The position numbers and the translations under genes were made by a program. From contig NZ_NIQC01000001.1 of assembly GCF_002216005.1 (NCBI RefSeq), positions 186,001 through 250,000 on the forward strand: a DNA stretch of 64,000 bases. The letters run 5' to 3'. The notes beneath the pieces were generated by a model. The model was given only the letters and a program-made list of their open reading frames with translations. It was not told the origin of the DNA and searched no databases. Shown here piece after piece: positions 16,218 to 25,015 of this stretch (the stretch's first letter is position 1; each line of letters begins with the position of its first letter). This DNA comes from Natranaerobius trueperi. Lineage in GTDB: Bacteria; Bacillota; Natranaerobiia; Natranaerobiales; Natranaerobiaceae.

Positions 16218-16861
16218 TATTTATCCTCCTTAACAGCTACTTTTTTCTCAACAGATATAATTTCATCAGAATATTTAAAAGCAATAGTTCTAGAATGAGT
16301 AACCATTACAACAGCTTTGTTATTCTTTTTAGAATAATTAAAAAACCTAGATAACACCACATCTTCTAGCTCTTCATTTAAAGCTGATGATGGTTCATCT
16401 AGTAAAAATACTTCTGGATCCATTAATAAGATTCTAGCAAAAGAAAGTCGTTGTTTTTCTCCTCCAGATAGTTTTGTTGCATCACTATCTAAATCTTTGT
16501 CTAAATTAAAAAACTTTAATGCTTCTATTAACTCACTATCCTCTTTCTTCGGTTTTTCAGACAATTCTAAACCTAAGTTCAAATTATCTCTAATAGTTTG
16601 TGAGATAATTATCGGGTTTTGTGGTAACATAATTGCCTTTCTTCTTAGGGCTATAGTGTCCATAGTTTCAATATTTTCTCCTTCAAAATAGATATCGCCT
16701 GTATCATGACTAATTAGCTGATTTAATAATCGAAGTAAGGTTGTTTTTCCACTACCACTTTCCCCTACTATAGATGTTATGAGCCCTTTCTTTATTTCTA
16801 AATCTTCAATATAAATTATATTTTGATAGCCTACATTTTTTAAATCATACACGATTTTCAC
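16217..16861 (-). CDS. fetA: FetA-like ABC transporter ATPase
   Basis: 214-aa ABC ATPase with Walker A GESGSGKTTLL near 34, Q-loop MLPQNPI, signature LSGGEKQRLSFARIL near 128, Walker B VFLLDEPSSAL near 151 and the H-loop VTHSR. Small size and partner identify the UPF0014-linked ATPase. It overlaps the end of padR by 4 bp and the start of fetB by 1 bp, so padR-fetA-fetB is one operon. Confidence 0.82.
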   Translation of the reverse strand: MKIVYDLKNVGYQNIIYIEDLEIKKGLITSIVGESGSGKTTLLRLLNQLISHDTGDIYFEGENIETMDTIALRRKAIMLPQNPIIISQTIRDNLNLGLELSEKPKKEDSELIEALKFFNLDKDLDSDATKLSGGEKQRLSFARILLMDPEVFLLDEPSSALNEELEDVVLSRFFNYSKKNNKAVVMVTHSRTIAFKYSDEIISVEKKVAVKEDK

Positions 16862-17172
16862 TCCTCTTTACTAATTTCTGAAAATAACTCCTTTGCCTTC
16901 TCTTTACCTTCTTGTAATGCTTCATCACCTAACTCAGTTGTATGATAGTATTTTCTCGCTCTACCACTTTCTACCTTTTCATGCTTTTCTAAAAGCCCGT
17001 CCTTTTCCATGTTATGAAGAATAGGATATAAAGTACCTGGGCTAATATCATACCCATGGTCCTTTAGCTCTTCGATCATACATAAACCATAAAACGGTTC
17101 TACTTTAGCATGATATAAGATATAGATTTGAATAAAGCCTAAATATAGTTTCCTAATTGCTCGTTTTTTCAT
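16858..17172 (-). CDS. PadR-family transcriptional regulator
   Basis: 104-aa winged-helix regulator. The family core is clear: FYGLCMIEELKDHGYDISPG then TLYPILHNMEKDGLLEKHEK and a C-terminal SGRARKYYHTTELG wing. The ATG at 17172 has AGGAGG seven bases upstream; the six extra codons of the longer frame cover that ribosome site and part of the leader. As first gene of the fetAB operon it probably represses its own transcript through the 8-3-8 palindrome at 17191-17209, a few bases upstream of the ribosome site. The ligand is unknown. Confidence 0.87.
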   Translation of the reverse strand: MKKRAIRKLYLGFIQIYILYHAKVEPFYGLCMIEELKDHGYDISPGTLYPILHNMEKDGLLEKHEKVESGRARKYYHTTELGDEALQEGKEKAKELFSEISKEE

Positions 17173-17190
17173 ACTAGACCTCCTGACCAT

Positions 17191-17209
17191 GATATCGAAT
17201 TTCGATATC
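17191..17209. promoter_or_regulatory. palindrome, likely PadR operator
   Basis: GATATCGA-ATT-TCGATATC is a perfect inverted repeat with 8-bp arms. It sits 18 bp upstream of the padR start codon, where a bound repressor would block the promoter or early elongation. Confidence 0.65.
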
Positions 17210-17271
17210 TACCCAATCTTAGCACAAAAAGTTTCTAATATAAACATAAACTAAAAATTTTGAAAAAAAGG

Positions 17272-17300
17272 TTGACATTCTGTTTATAAATCTTTATAAT
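17272..17300 (+). promoter_or_regulatory. consensus promoter of tRNA-Pro
   Basis: TTGACA (17272-17277) and TATAAT (17295-17300) are both perfect, with a 17-bp spacer, ending 19 bp before the tRNA. Confidence 0.92.
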
Positions 17301-17319
17301 ATAATTCGTGAGCAATTGA

Positions 17320-17396
17320 CGGGGCGTAGCGCAGTTTGGCAGCGCACTTGGTTTGGGACCAAGGAGTCGCAGGTTCAAATCCTGCCGCCCCGACCA
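17320..17396 (+). tRNA. tRNA-Pro (anticodon TGG)
   Basis: 77-nt cloverleaf: acceptor CGGGGCG/CGCCCCG, D arm GCGC...GCGC, anticodon stem CTTGG/CCAAG with loop TTTGGGA (anticodon TGG), T arm GCAGG/CCTGC with TTCAAAT loop. The discriminator A and the encoded CCA end at 17396. It is followed by two terminators in tandem. Confidence 0.96.
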
Positions 17397-17400
17397 CTTA

Positions 17401-17427
17401 AACCGCAAGTATTAACTTGCGGTTTTT
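17401..17427 (+). terminator. tRNA-Pro terminator 1
   Basis: AACCGCAAG/CTTGCGGTT stem followed by a T6 run, 5 bp after the tRNA. Confidence 0.93.
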
Positions 17428-17465
17428 TAGTTTATCAACAACCTTATTAACAATCTATGTGGATT

Positions 17466-17497
17466 ACCCACCTAACTTCTTAGGTGGGTTTTTTTTA
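17466..17497 (+). terminator. tRNA-Pro terminator 2 (tandem)
   Basis: ACCCACCTAA/TTAGGTGGGT stem with a 4-nt loop and a T9 run. Its T tract runs directly into the -35 box of the next promoter, insulating the GntR operon from the tRNA. Confidence 0.93.
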
Positions 17498-17526
17498 TTG
17501 ACAAATTTAAGAATATTAGATATTAT
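17498..17526 (+). promoter_or_regulatory. promoter of the YtrA-type operon
   Basis: TTGACA (17498-17503), 17-bp spacer, TATTAT (17521-17526). Transcription would start near 17533, just at the inverted-repeat operator. Confidence 0.85.
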
Positions 17527-17539
17527 TTAAGTGTATTAA

Positions 17540-17562
17540 CTGTATTAGTTAAATTAATACAG
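17540..17562. promoter_or_regulatory. inverted repeat, likely GntR/YtrA operator
   Basis: CTGTATTA-gttaaat-TAATACAG has perfect 8-bp arms. It overlaps the expected transcription start and lies 17 bp before the regulator's start codon, a typical autorepression position for YtrA-subfamily regulators. Confidence 0.75.
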
Positions 17563-17579
17563 TTCTAAGGAGGTTTGAA

Positions 17580-17954
17580 ATGATACAAATAGATTACAAA
17601 GATGGGAGACCTTTATTTGAACAAATTAAAGAAAAGATTAAGTTTTTAATTATTCGCGGTGTTTTAAAGTCCCATGAAAAAGTACCTTCTGTACGGGATT
17701 TAGCACAAACTTTAACTATTAATCCTAACACTATTCAAAAAGCTTATAAAGATTTAGAGGCTGAAGGATTTATCTATTCTGTTCGTGGTAAGGGGAGTTT
17801 TGTTTCACCTTTAGATGATACAAATCTAAAAAGAAAGGAAGAACTTCTAGAAGAACTTAAAAAAACAGTTTTAGAATTAAAGTACTTAAATGTCTCTAAA
17901 AAAGAACTTACTGATCTTTTACATGAAGTTTATGACTCTATGAAACAAGAATAA
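17580..17954 (+). CDS. GntR-family regulator, YtrA subfamily
   Basis: 124-aa protein: winged HTH at residues 1-75 with RPLFEQIKEKIKFLIIRGVL, KVPSVRDLAQTLTINPNTIQ and GKGSF, then a short helical dimerisation tail of about 45 residues in place of a large effector domain, as in YtrA. The ATG is behind AAGGAGG. It is the first gene of a three-gene ABC operon. Family members usually repress such exporters and respond to cell-wall-active stress; that role is inferred here. Confidence 0.88.
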   Translation: MIQIDYKDGRPLFEQIKEKIKFLIIRGVLKSHEKVPSVRDLAQTLTINPNTIQKAYKDLEAEGFIYSVRGKGSFVSPLDDTNLKRKEELLEELKKTVLELKYLNVSKKELTDLLHEVYDSMKQE

Positions 17955-17965
17955 GGAGGGTTTAG

Positions 17966-18862
17966 ATGATTGAAGTTAACAATTTAACCAAGTATTTTGG
18001 TCCTTTTAAAGTCTTAGATGATATTAATATATCAATTAAACCAGGTTCAATTTATGGTTTATTAGGTCCAAATGGTGCAGGCAAGACTACTTTAATTAAG
18101 CATTTAGCAGGTGTTTACAGACCTGATAGTGGTACAGTTAAAATAATTGATGAACAAGTCTATGAAAATCCAAAAGTTAAATCTTCTTTAATATATATCC
18201 CAGATGATTTATACTTTTTCAATCAATATTCAATCAAAGAGGCAAGTAAATTTTACGCTAGGATTTATCCAAATTGGAATCAAGAGAGATTTGATAGCTT
18301 AAAAGAATATTTCCCTTTAGACATTAACAATAGAATAAGTAAATTATCAAAAGGAATGCAAAAACAAGTTGCCTTTTGGCTTGGTATTTGTACTATGCCT
18401 AAAGTCATGATTTTAGATGAACCAGTCGATGGACTTGATCCTGTTATGCGCAAAAAAATCTGGAACCTTATGCTTCAAGATGTATCTGAACGAAAAACTA
18501 CTATTCTAGTATCTTCACATAATTTACGTGAACTTGAAGATGTTTGTTGTCATATTGGCATCATTTACGATGGTAAAATGGTTGTTCAGCGTGAGCTTGA
18601 TAACTTAAAAACCAATATTCACAAAATACAGGTAGCTTTTGAAAGTGACTTTAATCAACTGTTACAAGGGTTTGAAGTGTTACACAATTCTAAAAATGGT
18701 AGTGTTAATACATTAGTTGTTAGAGGAGATAAAGAAGAATTATTAAATACTTTGAAAAAAGCTAACCCATTAATTTTAGATGTTCTTTCTCTAACGCTAG
18801 AGGAAGTATTCATTTACGAATTAGGAGGTTTAGGTTATGAAATCAATAATGTCACTATTTAG
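17966..18862 (+). CDS. ABC transporter ATPase (YtrB-like)
   Basis: 298-aa ATPase: Walker A GPNGAGKTTLIKHLAG near 37, Q-loop region YIPDDLYFF, a degenerate signature KLSKGMQKQVAFWLG near 128, Walker B VMILDEPVDGLDP near 150 and switch SSHNLRELED. The signature SKGM rather than SGGQ is common in this drug/lantibiotic export class. The last 26 nt overlap the permease gene, so the pair is translationally coupled. Confidence 0.88.
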   Translation: MIEVNNLTKYFGPFKVLDDINISIKPGSIYGLLGPNGAGKTTLIKHLAGVYRPDSGTVKIIDEQVYENPKVKSSLIYIPDDLYFFNQYSIKEASKFYARIYPNWNQERFDSLKEYFPLDINNRISKLSKGMQKQVAFWLGICTMPKVMILDEPVDGLDPVMRKKIWNLMLQDVSERKTTILVSSHNLRELEDVCCHIGIIYDGKMVVQRELDNLKTNIHKIQVAFESDFNQLLQGFEVLHNSKNGSVNTLVVRGDKEELLNTLKKANPLILDVLSLTLEEVFIYELGGLGYEINNVTI

Positions 18863-20801
18863 TAATGGTATTTTCAAAAGTGATCTAAAGCGATATTGGT
18901 GGATCAGTGTTCTATACACATTATTACTCTTTTTCACATTTCCACTTAGAACTTTTATGTTAATGGATACAATTGACCAAGGATATAGTAAAAATAATAT
19001 TATTAGATTATTTGACCTAACCTCTCACCAAAGTAGTATTCAAATGTTTCTTATCTTCATTGTACCAGTAGTAGTTGCTATTTTAGTGTTTCGTTATCTA
19101 CACATAAAAAATGCAGCTTCTGTTATCCATAGTCTACCATTAACAAGAAAACAATTATTTATAACACACATTGTTAGTGGACTCTTACTATTGACTGTTC
19201 CTATCTTAGTTAATAGTTTGATATTAGTGATTTTTAATCTAACCACTGATCTGGGACTTGTCTTTTCTTTTATTGATATATTCACATGGACGGGTTACAG
19301 TTTAATGATTATCTTATTAATATTTAGTTTTGCTACCTTTGTTGGAATGTTTACTGCAAATACAATAGCACATTTAGTTTTCAATTATATCTTACACATT
19401 TTACCGTTAGGTCTTTTTGCTTTATTACAGGTGAATTTACCTAGAATACTACATGGTTATAGTAGCTATAATCCTTTACAGAATGATCCAGCATTTTTAG
19501 AAAAATTACCATTTTCTTTAATAGGATCATCTATAGAACTAAGTGAATTGATATTAATATACCCATTTTTCTCTCTCTTGTTTTTATTTATAGCCTATTA
19601 TGCCTATAAACTAAGGCATATTGAAATAGCAGGAGATGTGATTTCCTTTAAAGTAATTACACCTGTATTTAAGTATGGTGTTAGTATTTGTTCTATGCTT
19701 TTAGGTGGTGCATATTTTGCTAGTATTTCTGATGATACTCCGGTTATGATATTAATAGGATATATTATAGCTTCTTTGATTGGGTATTTTATAGCTGAAA
19801 TGTCTATCCAAAAAACATATAAAGTCTTTAGTTCTTTTAAGGGTTATCTAGTCTATATCATTATTATTTTAATAGTTTTTACAGGTATTCAAGCTGATGT
19901 AATAGGGTATTCAAGTCATATTCCAGATAGTGATGAAATTGAATATATCTATTTTTCACGAGGGTTTTCTTACCTTCATGATGTAGAACAGGGAGAGATG
20001 GACCCAAGTGAAGCTGAAGGTTTTTTCACAGAAAAAGAAAATATTAAAAACATTAAAAAACTCCATGAAGAACTAATTGAACAAGGAAGTACCAATAGTG
20101 GTTCTCAATTTTTCATAATATATAGGTTAGAAAATGAAGAGTATGTTGTAAGACAATATCAAATTGATGAAGATAAATATAATTCTAAACTTAAACCTAT
20201 ATTTGAGTCACCAGAATATAAAGAGGGTAAATTCCCTATATTAAGAAAAAATAGTAATCAAATAGAAAATATAGATTTAAAAGATGAAAGAGTATTAGAA
20301 GATAAAAAAACTTTTAGTGATAAAGAAAGTATTGAAAAAATTCACTCATTATTAAAAACAGATATCAAGAATCTAAGCTATGAAAATATATTTAGTAGAA
20401 ACAGAAATTATCTAGTAGCAAGTGTTAAATCAAAAGATGGTTCATCAAATAGGTATGTAATAAAAAAAGACTATCAACTTCTTAACTGGCTTAAAGAAAA
20501 TAATTATTATAAGGATTTTGCCCTTACCCCTGAAAAGATTAACTATATTACAATTGAAAAAACAGACTCAAGAATTGGTAGAGAAAAAGATTCAAAAAAA
20601 GCTAAAATAACTGATAATAGTTTAATCCAAGAAGTACTAACTTTATCCGGATATCGTGAGGATTTGACACAAGCTGAACACTTTAGTATGGAAGTTTATT
20701 TTAAAGATACTACACCGTATTTTCGTGACCAATTACATTTAGACAAAGCTAAACTAGAAAATCTATCAGATGACTTACAAAAAATCATGCAATTTGATTA
20801 A
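18837..20801 (+). CDS. ABC-2-type permease with a large extracytoplasmic C-terminus
   Basis: 654-aa membrane protein. Residues 1-360 contain about eight hydrophobic segments, with LPLTRKQLFITHIVSGLLLL typical of ABC-2 permeases near residue 100. Residues 370-654 are hydrophilic and Lys/Glu/Asn-rich, probably outside the membrane. The start has AGGAGG eight bases upstream although it lies inside the ATPase gene. It likely forms an exporter with the preceding ATPase under the YtrA-like regulator. Substrate unknown. Confidence 0.8.
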   Translation: MKSIMSLFSNGIFKSDLKRYWWISVLYTLLLFFTFPLRTFMLMDTIDQGYSKNNIIRLFDLTSHQSSIQMFLIFIVPVVVAILVFRYLHIKNAASVIHSLPLTRKQLFITHIVSGLLLLTVPILVNSLILVIFNLTTDLGLVFSFIDIFTWTGYSLMIILLIFSFATFVGMFTANTIAHLVFNYILHILPLGLFALLQVNLPRILHGYSSYNPLQNDPAFLEKLPFSLIGSSIELSELILIYPFFSLLFLFIAYYAYKLRHIEIAGDVISFKVITPVFKYGVSICSMLLGGAYFASISDDTPVMILIGYIIASLIGYFIAEMSIQKTYKVFSSFKGYLVYIIIILIVFTGIQADVIGYSSHIPDSDEIEYIYFSRGFSYLHDVEQGEMDPSEAEGFFTEKENIKNIKKLHEELIEQGSTNSGSQFFIIYRLENEEYVVRQYQIDEDKYNSKLKPIFESPEYKEGKFPILRKNSNQIENIDLKDERVLEDKKTFSDKESIEKIHSLLKTDIKNLSYENIFSRNRNYLVASVKSKDGSSNRYVIKKDYQLLNWLKENNYYKDFALTPEKINYITIEKTDSRIGREKDSKKAKITDNSLIQEVLTLSGYREDLTQAEHFSMEVYFKDTTPYFRDQLHLDKAKLENLSDDLQKIMQFD

Positions 20802-20808
20802 GTTCTTT

Positions 20809-20845
20809 AGTATGCTACTCAAATTTTGGGTAGCATACTTTCTTA
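20809..20845 (+). terminator. terminator of the YtrA-type operon
   Basis: AGTATGCTAC/GTAGCATACT perfect 10-bp stem with an 11-nt loop, followed by TTTCTTA, seven bases after the permease stop. Confidence 0.8.
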
Positions 20846-20920
20846 TATAATGTGATAACCTACGATTGTTTGTGTTATAATTCATTTGTCTGAATTTTTG
20901 AAATGTAGGGAGGGAACTTA

Positions 20921-22588
20921 ATGTGGTTACATGATGAAAATAAATTATTAAAATTATTATATCGTTTAGTAAAGGTTCCTAGTATATCTAGTACTGAAAA
21001 CGAACGTGATATGGCAAGAGAAATATATAATATTTTAAGTGAGATACCATACTTTAAAGAACATGAAGATAAACTACATATAAAAGATATTCTAGGTGAC
21101 AATTTAAACAGACAATATGTAACGGGTTTAATAAAAGGTTCAGGTAATAAAACAGTTATCTTAATACATCATCATGATGTTGCTGATGTTGATGATTTTG
21201 GAAAGTTACGAGATCAAGCTTTTGATATAGAAGAAATCACAGATAAAATAGCAAGTTTTGAGCTAACAGAAGATGCTAAAAAAGACTTAGAGTCAGGTGA
21301 GTGGGTTTTTGGCCGTGGTGTAATGGATATGAAAGCTGGTGCAGCATTACAACTAGCTCTTATGAACGATTATTCATACAAAGTACCAGACCTTACAGGT
21401 AATATACTACTTTTATCAGTTCCAGATGAAGAGAATAACTCAGCTGGAGTTATCGCGTCTCTTTCTCATCTATTAGAATTACAGGAGCAATATGCTTTAG
21501 AATTTGTATCAGTAATTAAAAGTGAAAGTCACCAACCTGACTCTAAAGGTAGACATGAACTTGCTATAGGAAGTATTGGTAAAATTCTACCTCTTTTTTA
21601 TTGCTTTGGTAAAGAAACACATGGAGGGAGCCCTTTTTCAGGGTTAAACTCTAGTCTTATATTTTCTCAAGTACAATCACTAATGGAAAAAAACACTGAT
21701 TTTGTTGATGAGTTTCGGGGTGAACTAACACCACCTCCTGTAAACCTTAAAACAAATGACTTGAGAGGAGTATATAACGTAACCACTCCACAAGTTACGG
21801 TCGGATACTATAATATACTTACTATTAATTCTACTCCACTAGATATTTTAAAGAAATTAAAAAAAGTAGGACAAAATGCTTTAGAGAATTCTGTAGAGAT
21901 TTACAATAACAGATTAAAAGAGTTCAAAGGTATGTCAAGCTCTAGAAGTGTTGAAAGCGGATGGGGGCAAAGTACTAATATAACAGAAGGTATGAACCCA
22001 CAAGTATATACCTTTCAAGAACTTTTTCAGTCAGCTTACGATGCATTTGGAGATCAATTCATGAACTATTATCACAGAGTAATAGAAGAATTAAAAGAAA
22101 CTAAGCTAGATGAACGTGAATTTACTGTAGAACTAGTAAATAAGATCCATGATATGTGTCCTGATCGTGAACCTAAAATTGTAGTAGCCTTTTTACCACC
22201 ATTTTATCCTCATGTTAGAAACAGAAGAGAAACTGAAAAAGAGCTCTTTATCTTAGATGTTGTAGAAAAGATTAAATCTCAAGGAAAAGAAAGATATGGG
22301 CTAGACTTTACCGTTACTGAGTTTTTCAAAGGTATTAGTGATTTAAGTTATTTTGCCTTAATAGATGGTGATGAAATCAGTAATTATTTGAGTCCTAACA
22401 TGCCATCATTAAGACATGTCTATAATATCCCAATTGAAGAAATCAAAAAGTTAGATGTTTCAGTATTAAATGTCGGACCTGTTGGGAAAGATGCACATCA
22501 ATATACAGAAAGACTTCATGTACCATTCTTTACAAAAGAAGCACCAAAGCTATTAGAATTAGCTGTAAATCAAGTTCTTAAGTATTAG
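20921..22588 (+). CDS. RocB-like M20 family peptidase
   Basis: 555-aa protein, close in length to B. subtilis RocB (arginine utilisation). M20 metal motifs are visible: ILIHHHDVADVDDFGKL near 86, GRGVMDMKAGAALQLAL near 131, VPDEENNSAGVIASL near 168, and SESHQPDSKGR near 202. It also has the long middle insertion and the C-terminal VGPVGKDAHQYTERLHV typical of RocB. The precise reaction of RocB is not established; a cytosolic peptide or amide hydrolase role is assumed. Good GGGAGG ribosome site. Monocistronic. Confidence 0.82.
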   Translation: MWLHDENKLLKLLYRLVKVPSISSTENERDMAREIYNILSEIPYFKEHEDKLHIKDILGDNLNRQYVTGLIKGSGNKTVILIHHHDVADVDDFGKLRDQAFDIEEITDKIASFELTEDAKKDLESGEWVFGRGVMDMKAGAALQLALMNDYSYKVPDLTGNILLLSVPDEENNSAGVIASLSHLLELQEQYALEFVSVIKSESHQPDSKGRHELAIGSIGKILPLFYCFGKETHGGSPFSGLNSSLIFSQVQSLMEKNTDFVDEFRGELTPPPVNLKTNDLRGVYNVTTPQVTVGYYNILTINSTPLDILKKLKKVGQNALENSVEIYNNRLKEFKGMSSSRSVESGWGQSTNITEGMNPQVYTFQELFQSAYDAFGDQFMNYYHRVIEELKETKLDEREFTVELVNKIHDMCPDREPKIVVAFLPPFYPHVRNRRETEKELFILDVVEKIKSQGKERYGLDFTVTEFFKGISDLSYFALIDGDEISNYLSPNMPSLRHVYNIPIEEIKKLDVSVLNVGPVGKDAHQYTERLHVPFFTKEAPKLLELAVNQVLKY

Positions 22589-22680
22589 CCCATCTTTAAT
22601 AAATAATAAATACTGCAGCAAATACTGAAATGTGAAGAAGTTTAGTTAGTATCAACCACCTAAAATAAGTTAAGCACTAA

Positions 22681-22711
22681 TCAAGATGGTCCTTATAGGA
22701 CCATCTTGATT
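22681..22711. terminator. convergent terminator between rocB-like and nhaC
   Basis: CAAGATGGTCC/GGACCATCTTG, 11-bp perfect stem with a 5-nt loop, just after the nhaC stop on the minus strand and about 95 bp after the RocB-like gene. Confidence 0.75.
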
Positions 22712-22715
22712 ATCA

Positions 22716-24116
22716 TTATGAAGATTCTTCTTCTTCCCATTTAGTCATACTAAATCCAGTAAATCCATAAATAATTGAGATTAGTGGTGCTAGTAGATTA
22801 AAGAATGCAAATGGTAAATATACCACTGGAGATATACCTAATGCACCTGCCATAAATGCTCCACAAGTATTCCATGGAATCAGAGGTGATGTTACAGTAC
22901 CTGCTGATTCTGCAATTCTAGATAAGTTTTTCGGATGAACATTCTTAGCTTTAAAGGCATCTCTGAACATTCTAGAAGGTAGTACAATTGATAGATACTG
23001 ATCAGCAGTCACTAAGTTTACAAAGATTGAAACAACATGACTGATTAAAGATAATATTCCTACACGATGTGCAATAGTTAATACCCCTTCTAAAATAACC
23101 TGTAAAAATCCGCACTTTTCTAAAATTCCACCTAAACTCAGAGCAGCCATGATTAATGAAATAGTCCACATCATCCCATCTAGGCCACCTTCATTTAATA
23201 AACCATCAACCATTTCTACTCCTGTTTCAATTTCAGGACCATAGTGCATTGTTTCAACTACAGAAGCAAAGTCAGCACCTTGGAATGTTATAGCAAATAT
23301 AGCACCTAAAATACTTCCACCTAATAAACCAGGGATTGGTGGAACTTTCATTACAATAAGTCCAATTACTAAAATTGGTGCAAGTAATAATACTGGACTA
23401 ATATAAAAATGCTCTGACAGAGTAGATGTTATAGTTTGAATCTGTCCACCTTCCATTTGTGCACTATCTACTACGGTAAATCCTAAAATACCATATATAA
23501 TACCACTTATTACTACTGCCGGAACTGTAACATAAAGCATATGCCTAATATGCTCAAATAAATCAGTGTCTCCTACAGTTCCTGAAGCTAGGTTTGTTGT
23601 ATCAGAAAGCGGTGATAATTTATCACCTATATACGCTCCTGATATGATAGAACCAGCAACCATACCTGTAGGTACTCCTAGACCTTCACCAATTCCCACA
23701 AGGGCAATACCGATTGTTCCTACAGTTGACCAAGAACTACCAACTGAAATAGCAACAACAGCAGATATGATCATAGCTGCAATCAAAAATATTTGAGGGG
23801 ATAATATTTGTAAACCATAATAGATCATCGTTGGTACTACTCCACCTTGGATCCAAGTACCGATTAACATCCCTACAACCATTAAAATTACTATGGCTTG
23901 CATGGCCATCATGATTCCATCAAAGATCCCCTGCTCAACATTATTCCATTTATATCCTACTAACATTGCAACAAAAGCTGCTACAGCAGAAGATAAAACC
24001 AAGGGAATATGAGGGTCGGCTTCTAATCTAATTATACTAACAGATAAAGCAACAATTAAGAATAAAATTGGTATAAGTGCAACAATTACAGGTGGTTTTT
24101 TCATCTGCTTGTCCAT
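22716..24116 (-). CDS. nhaC: Na+/H+ antiporter, NhaC family
   Basis: 466-aa polytopic membrane protein with roughly 11-12 hydrophobic helices. Family landmarks: SSWSTVGTIGIALVGIGEGL near 144, GAYIGDKLSPLSDTTNLAS near 178, and PLIPWNTCGAFMAGALG near 429. It exchanges internal Na+ for external H+, protecting against sodium and high pH. The start is the ATG behind AAAGGAG; three further codons upstream overlap that site. Monogenic. Confidence 0.9.
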   Translation of the reverse strand: MDKQMKKPPVIVALIPILFLIVALSVSIIRLEADPHIPLVLSSAVAAFVAMLVGYKWNNVEQGIFDGIMMAMQAIVILMVVGMLIGTWIQGGVVPTMIYYGLQILSPQIFLIAAMIISAVVAISVGSSWSTVGTIGIALVGIGEGLGVPTGMVAGSIISGAYIGDKLSPLSDTTNLASGTVGDTDLFEHIRHMLYVTVPAVVISGIIYGILGFTVVDSAQMEGGQIQTITSTLSEHFYISPVLLLAPILVIGLIVMKVPPIPGLLGGSILGAIFAITFQGADFASVVETMHYGPEIETGVEMVDGLLNEGGLDGMMWTISLIMAALSLGGILEKCGFLQVILEGVLTIAHRVGILSLISHVVSIFVNLVTADQYLSIVLPSRMFRDAFKAKNVHPKNLSRIAESAGTVTSPLIPWNTCGAFMAGALGISPVVYLPFAFFNLLAPLISIIYGFTGFSMTKWEEEESS

Positions 24117-24125
24117 AATCTTCAC

Positions 24126-24459
24126 TCCTTTACATAGAGAATCTTTCAGTTTAGTTATATAACATTATGAAGCAAAACAAGTTTTCAATCAAGTATTTAT
24201 TTGTCGATAACTTAAATCCGGTGAATATTTTTTTAGTTAAGAAAAGTTAACTAATTGTTTTGTTAAACTCTAGTAAATTAGGTACCACCTCAACAAATTC
24301 CCACTAAATTGCTTAATTTTCGCATTATGTGAACATCTCATGACTAAAGTCATGAGAATGCGTGGCAACTCCTTCAAAATTTGATTTATCAGCTTCTCTA
24401 AATTATTATTTCTTATAAATTTTACCACTGCATATAAATAACTAAGACATTTTTAAGGG
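24126..24459. other. nhaC-mntR divergent intergenic region
   Basis: AT-rich region of about 330 bp between divergently read genes. It must contain both promoters, but I cannot pick out a convincing pair. The only clear structure is the IS-end hairpin at 24329-24383. Confidence 0.4.
24329..24383. repeat. solo end of the second IS200/IS605-like family
   Basis: Hairpin CTCATGACT-AA-AGTCATGAG (about 24336-24356) followed by AATGCGTGGCAACTCC. The same arrangement is found in inverse orientation at 2775-2838 and partly at 57618-57665. No open frame remains. Confidence 0.55.
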
Positions 24460-24468
24460 GTGAGGTTT

Positions 24469-24960
24469 ATGAGTAAAGACAAACAAAAGTTTGGACAATT
24501 TTTTACTGATCGTGGTTATGAAATACAAGCTGATAAAGATACTCTAACTCCTAGTATGGAAGATTATCTAGAGATGATCATCCGTATAAGTGATACTCGA
24601 GGATATACAAGAGTAAGTGAATTAGCAGATAATTTAAATGTAAAACCAGCTTCTGTTTCAAGAATGATAAAAAAATTATGTAATAAATCTTATCTGAATT
24701 ATGAAAAATATGGAATGATACATTTGACCGAAAAAGGTAAAAAATATGGTAGGTATCTATTGAAAAGACATCAATTATTAGAAGAATTTTTTAAGACTAT
24801 AGGAACTGAAGGAGATGTACAAAGAGAAGTTGAGAGGATAGAACATCATATAAGTTTTGAGAACTATCAAAACTTATCTCTCTTAGTTGACTTTCTTAAA
24901 AATAACCCTTCTATAATAACAAAGTTCTCTGAATACAAAAAACAATATAAAAAAAAGTAA
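24469..24960 (+). CDS. mntR: DtxR/MntR-family metal-dependent regulator
   Basis: 163-aa regulator: HTH in residues 25-80 (MEDYLEMIIRISDTRGYTRV, then KPASVSRMIKKL) and a helical metal/dimer domain. The B. subtilis MntR metal ligands seem present: Asp and Glu in SMEDYLEMI, His in KRHQLLEEFF, and Glu/Glu/His in EVERIEHHIS. An N-terminal extension of about 25 residues precedes the usual MntR start. It uses the ATG behind GGGGTGAGG; a GTG three codons earlier is part of that site. It lies directly upstream of a Mn/Zn ABC importer, which it probably represses when manganese is plentiful. Confidence 0.87.
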   Translation: MSKDKQKFGQFFTDRGYEIQADKDTLTPSMEDYLEMIIRISDTRGYTRVSELADNLNVKPASVSRMIKKLCNKSYLNYEKYGMIHLTEKGKKYGRYLLKRHQLLEEFFKTIGTEGDVQREVERIEHHISFENYQNLSLLVDFLKNNPSIITKFSEYKKQYKKK

Positions 24961-24963
24961 CCT

Positions 24964-25015
24964 AAAATATATGCAATCTTATTTTATAATATTACATAAA
25001 TGCATATAGTTTTTT
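24964..25015 (+). terminator. terminator after the mntR-like gene
   Basis: AT-rich stem TATATGCA/TGCATATA with a 25-nt loop and a T6 tract, 4 bp after the stop. Weak, so some readthrough into the ABC operon is possible. Confidence 0.5.

Noticed and set aside
17401-17497. Tandem hairpins after tRNA-Pro as a possible short CRISPR or repeat array
   Set aside because: The two hairpins differ in sequence and each ends in a T run; they are terminators.
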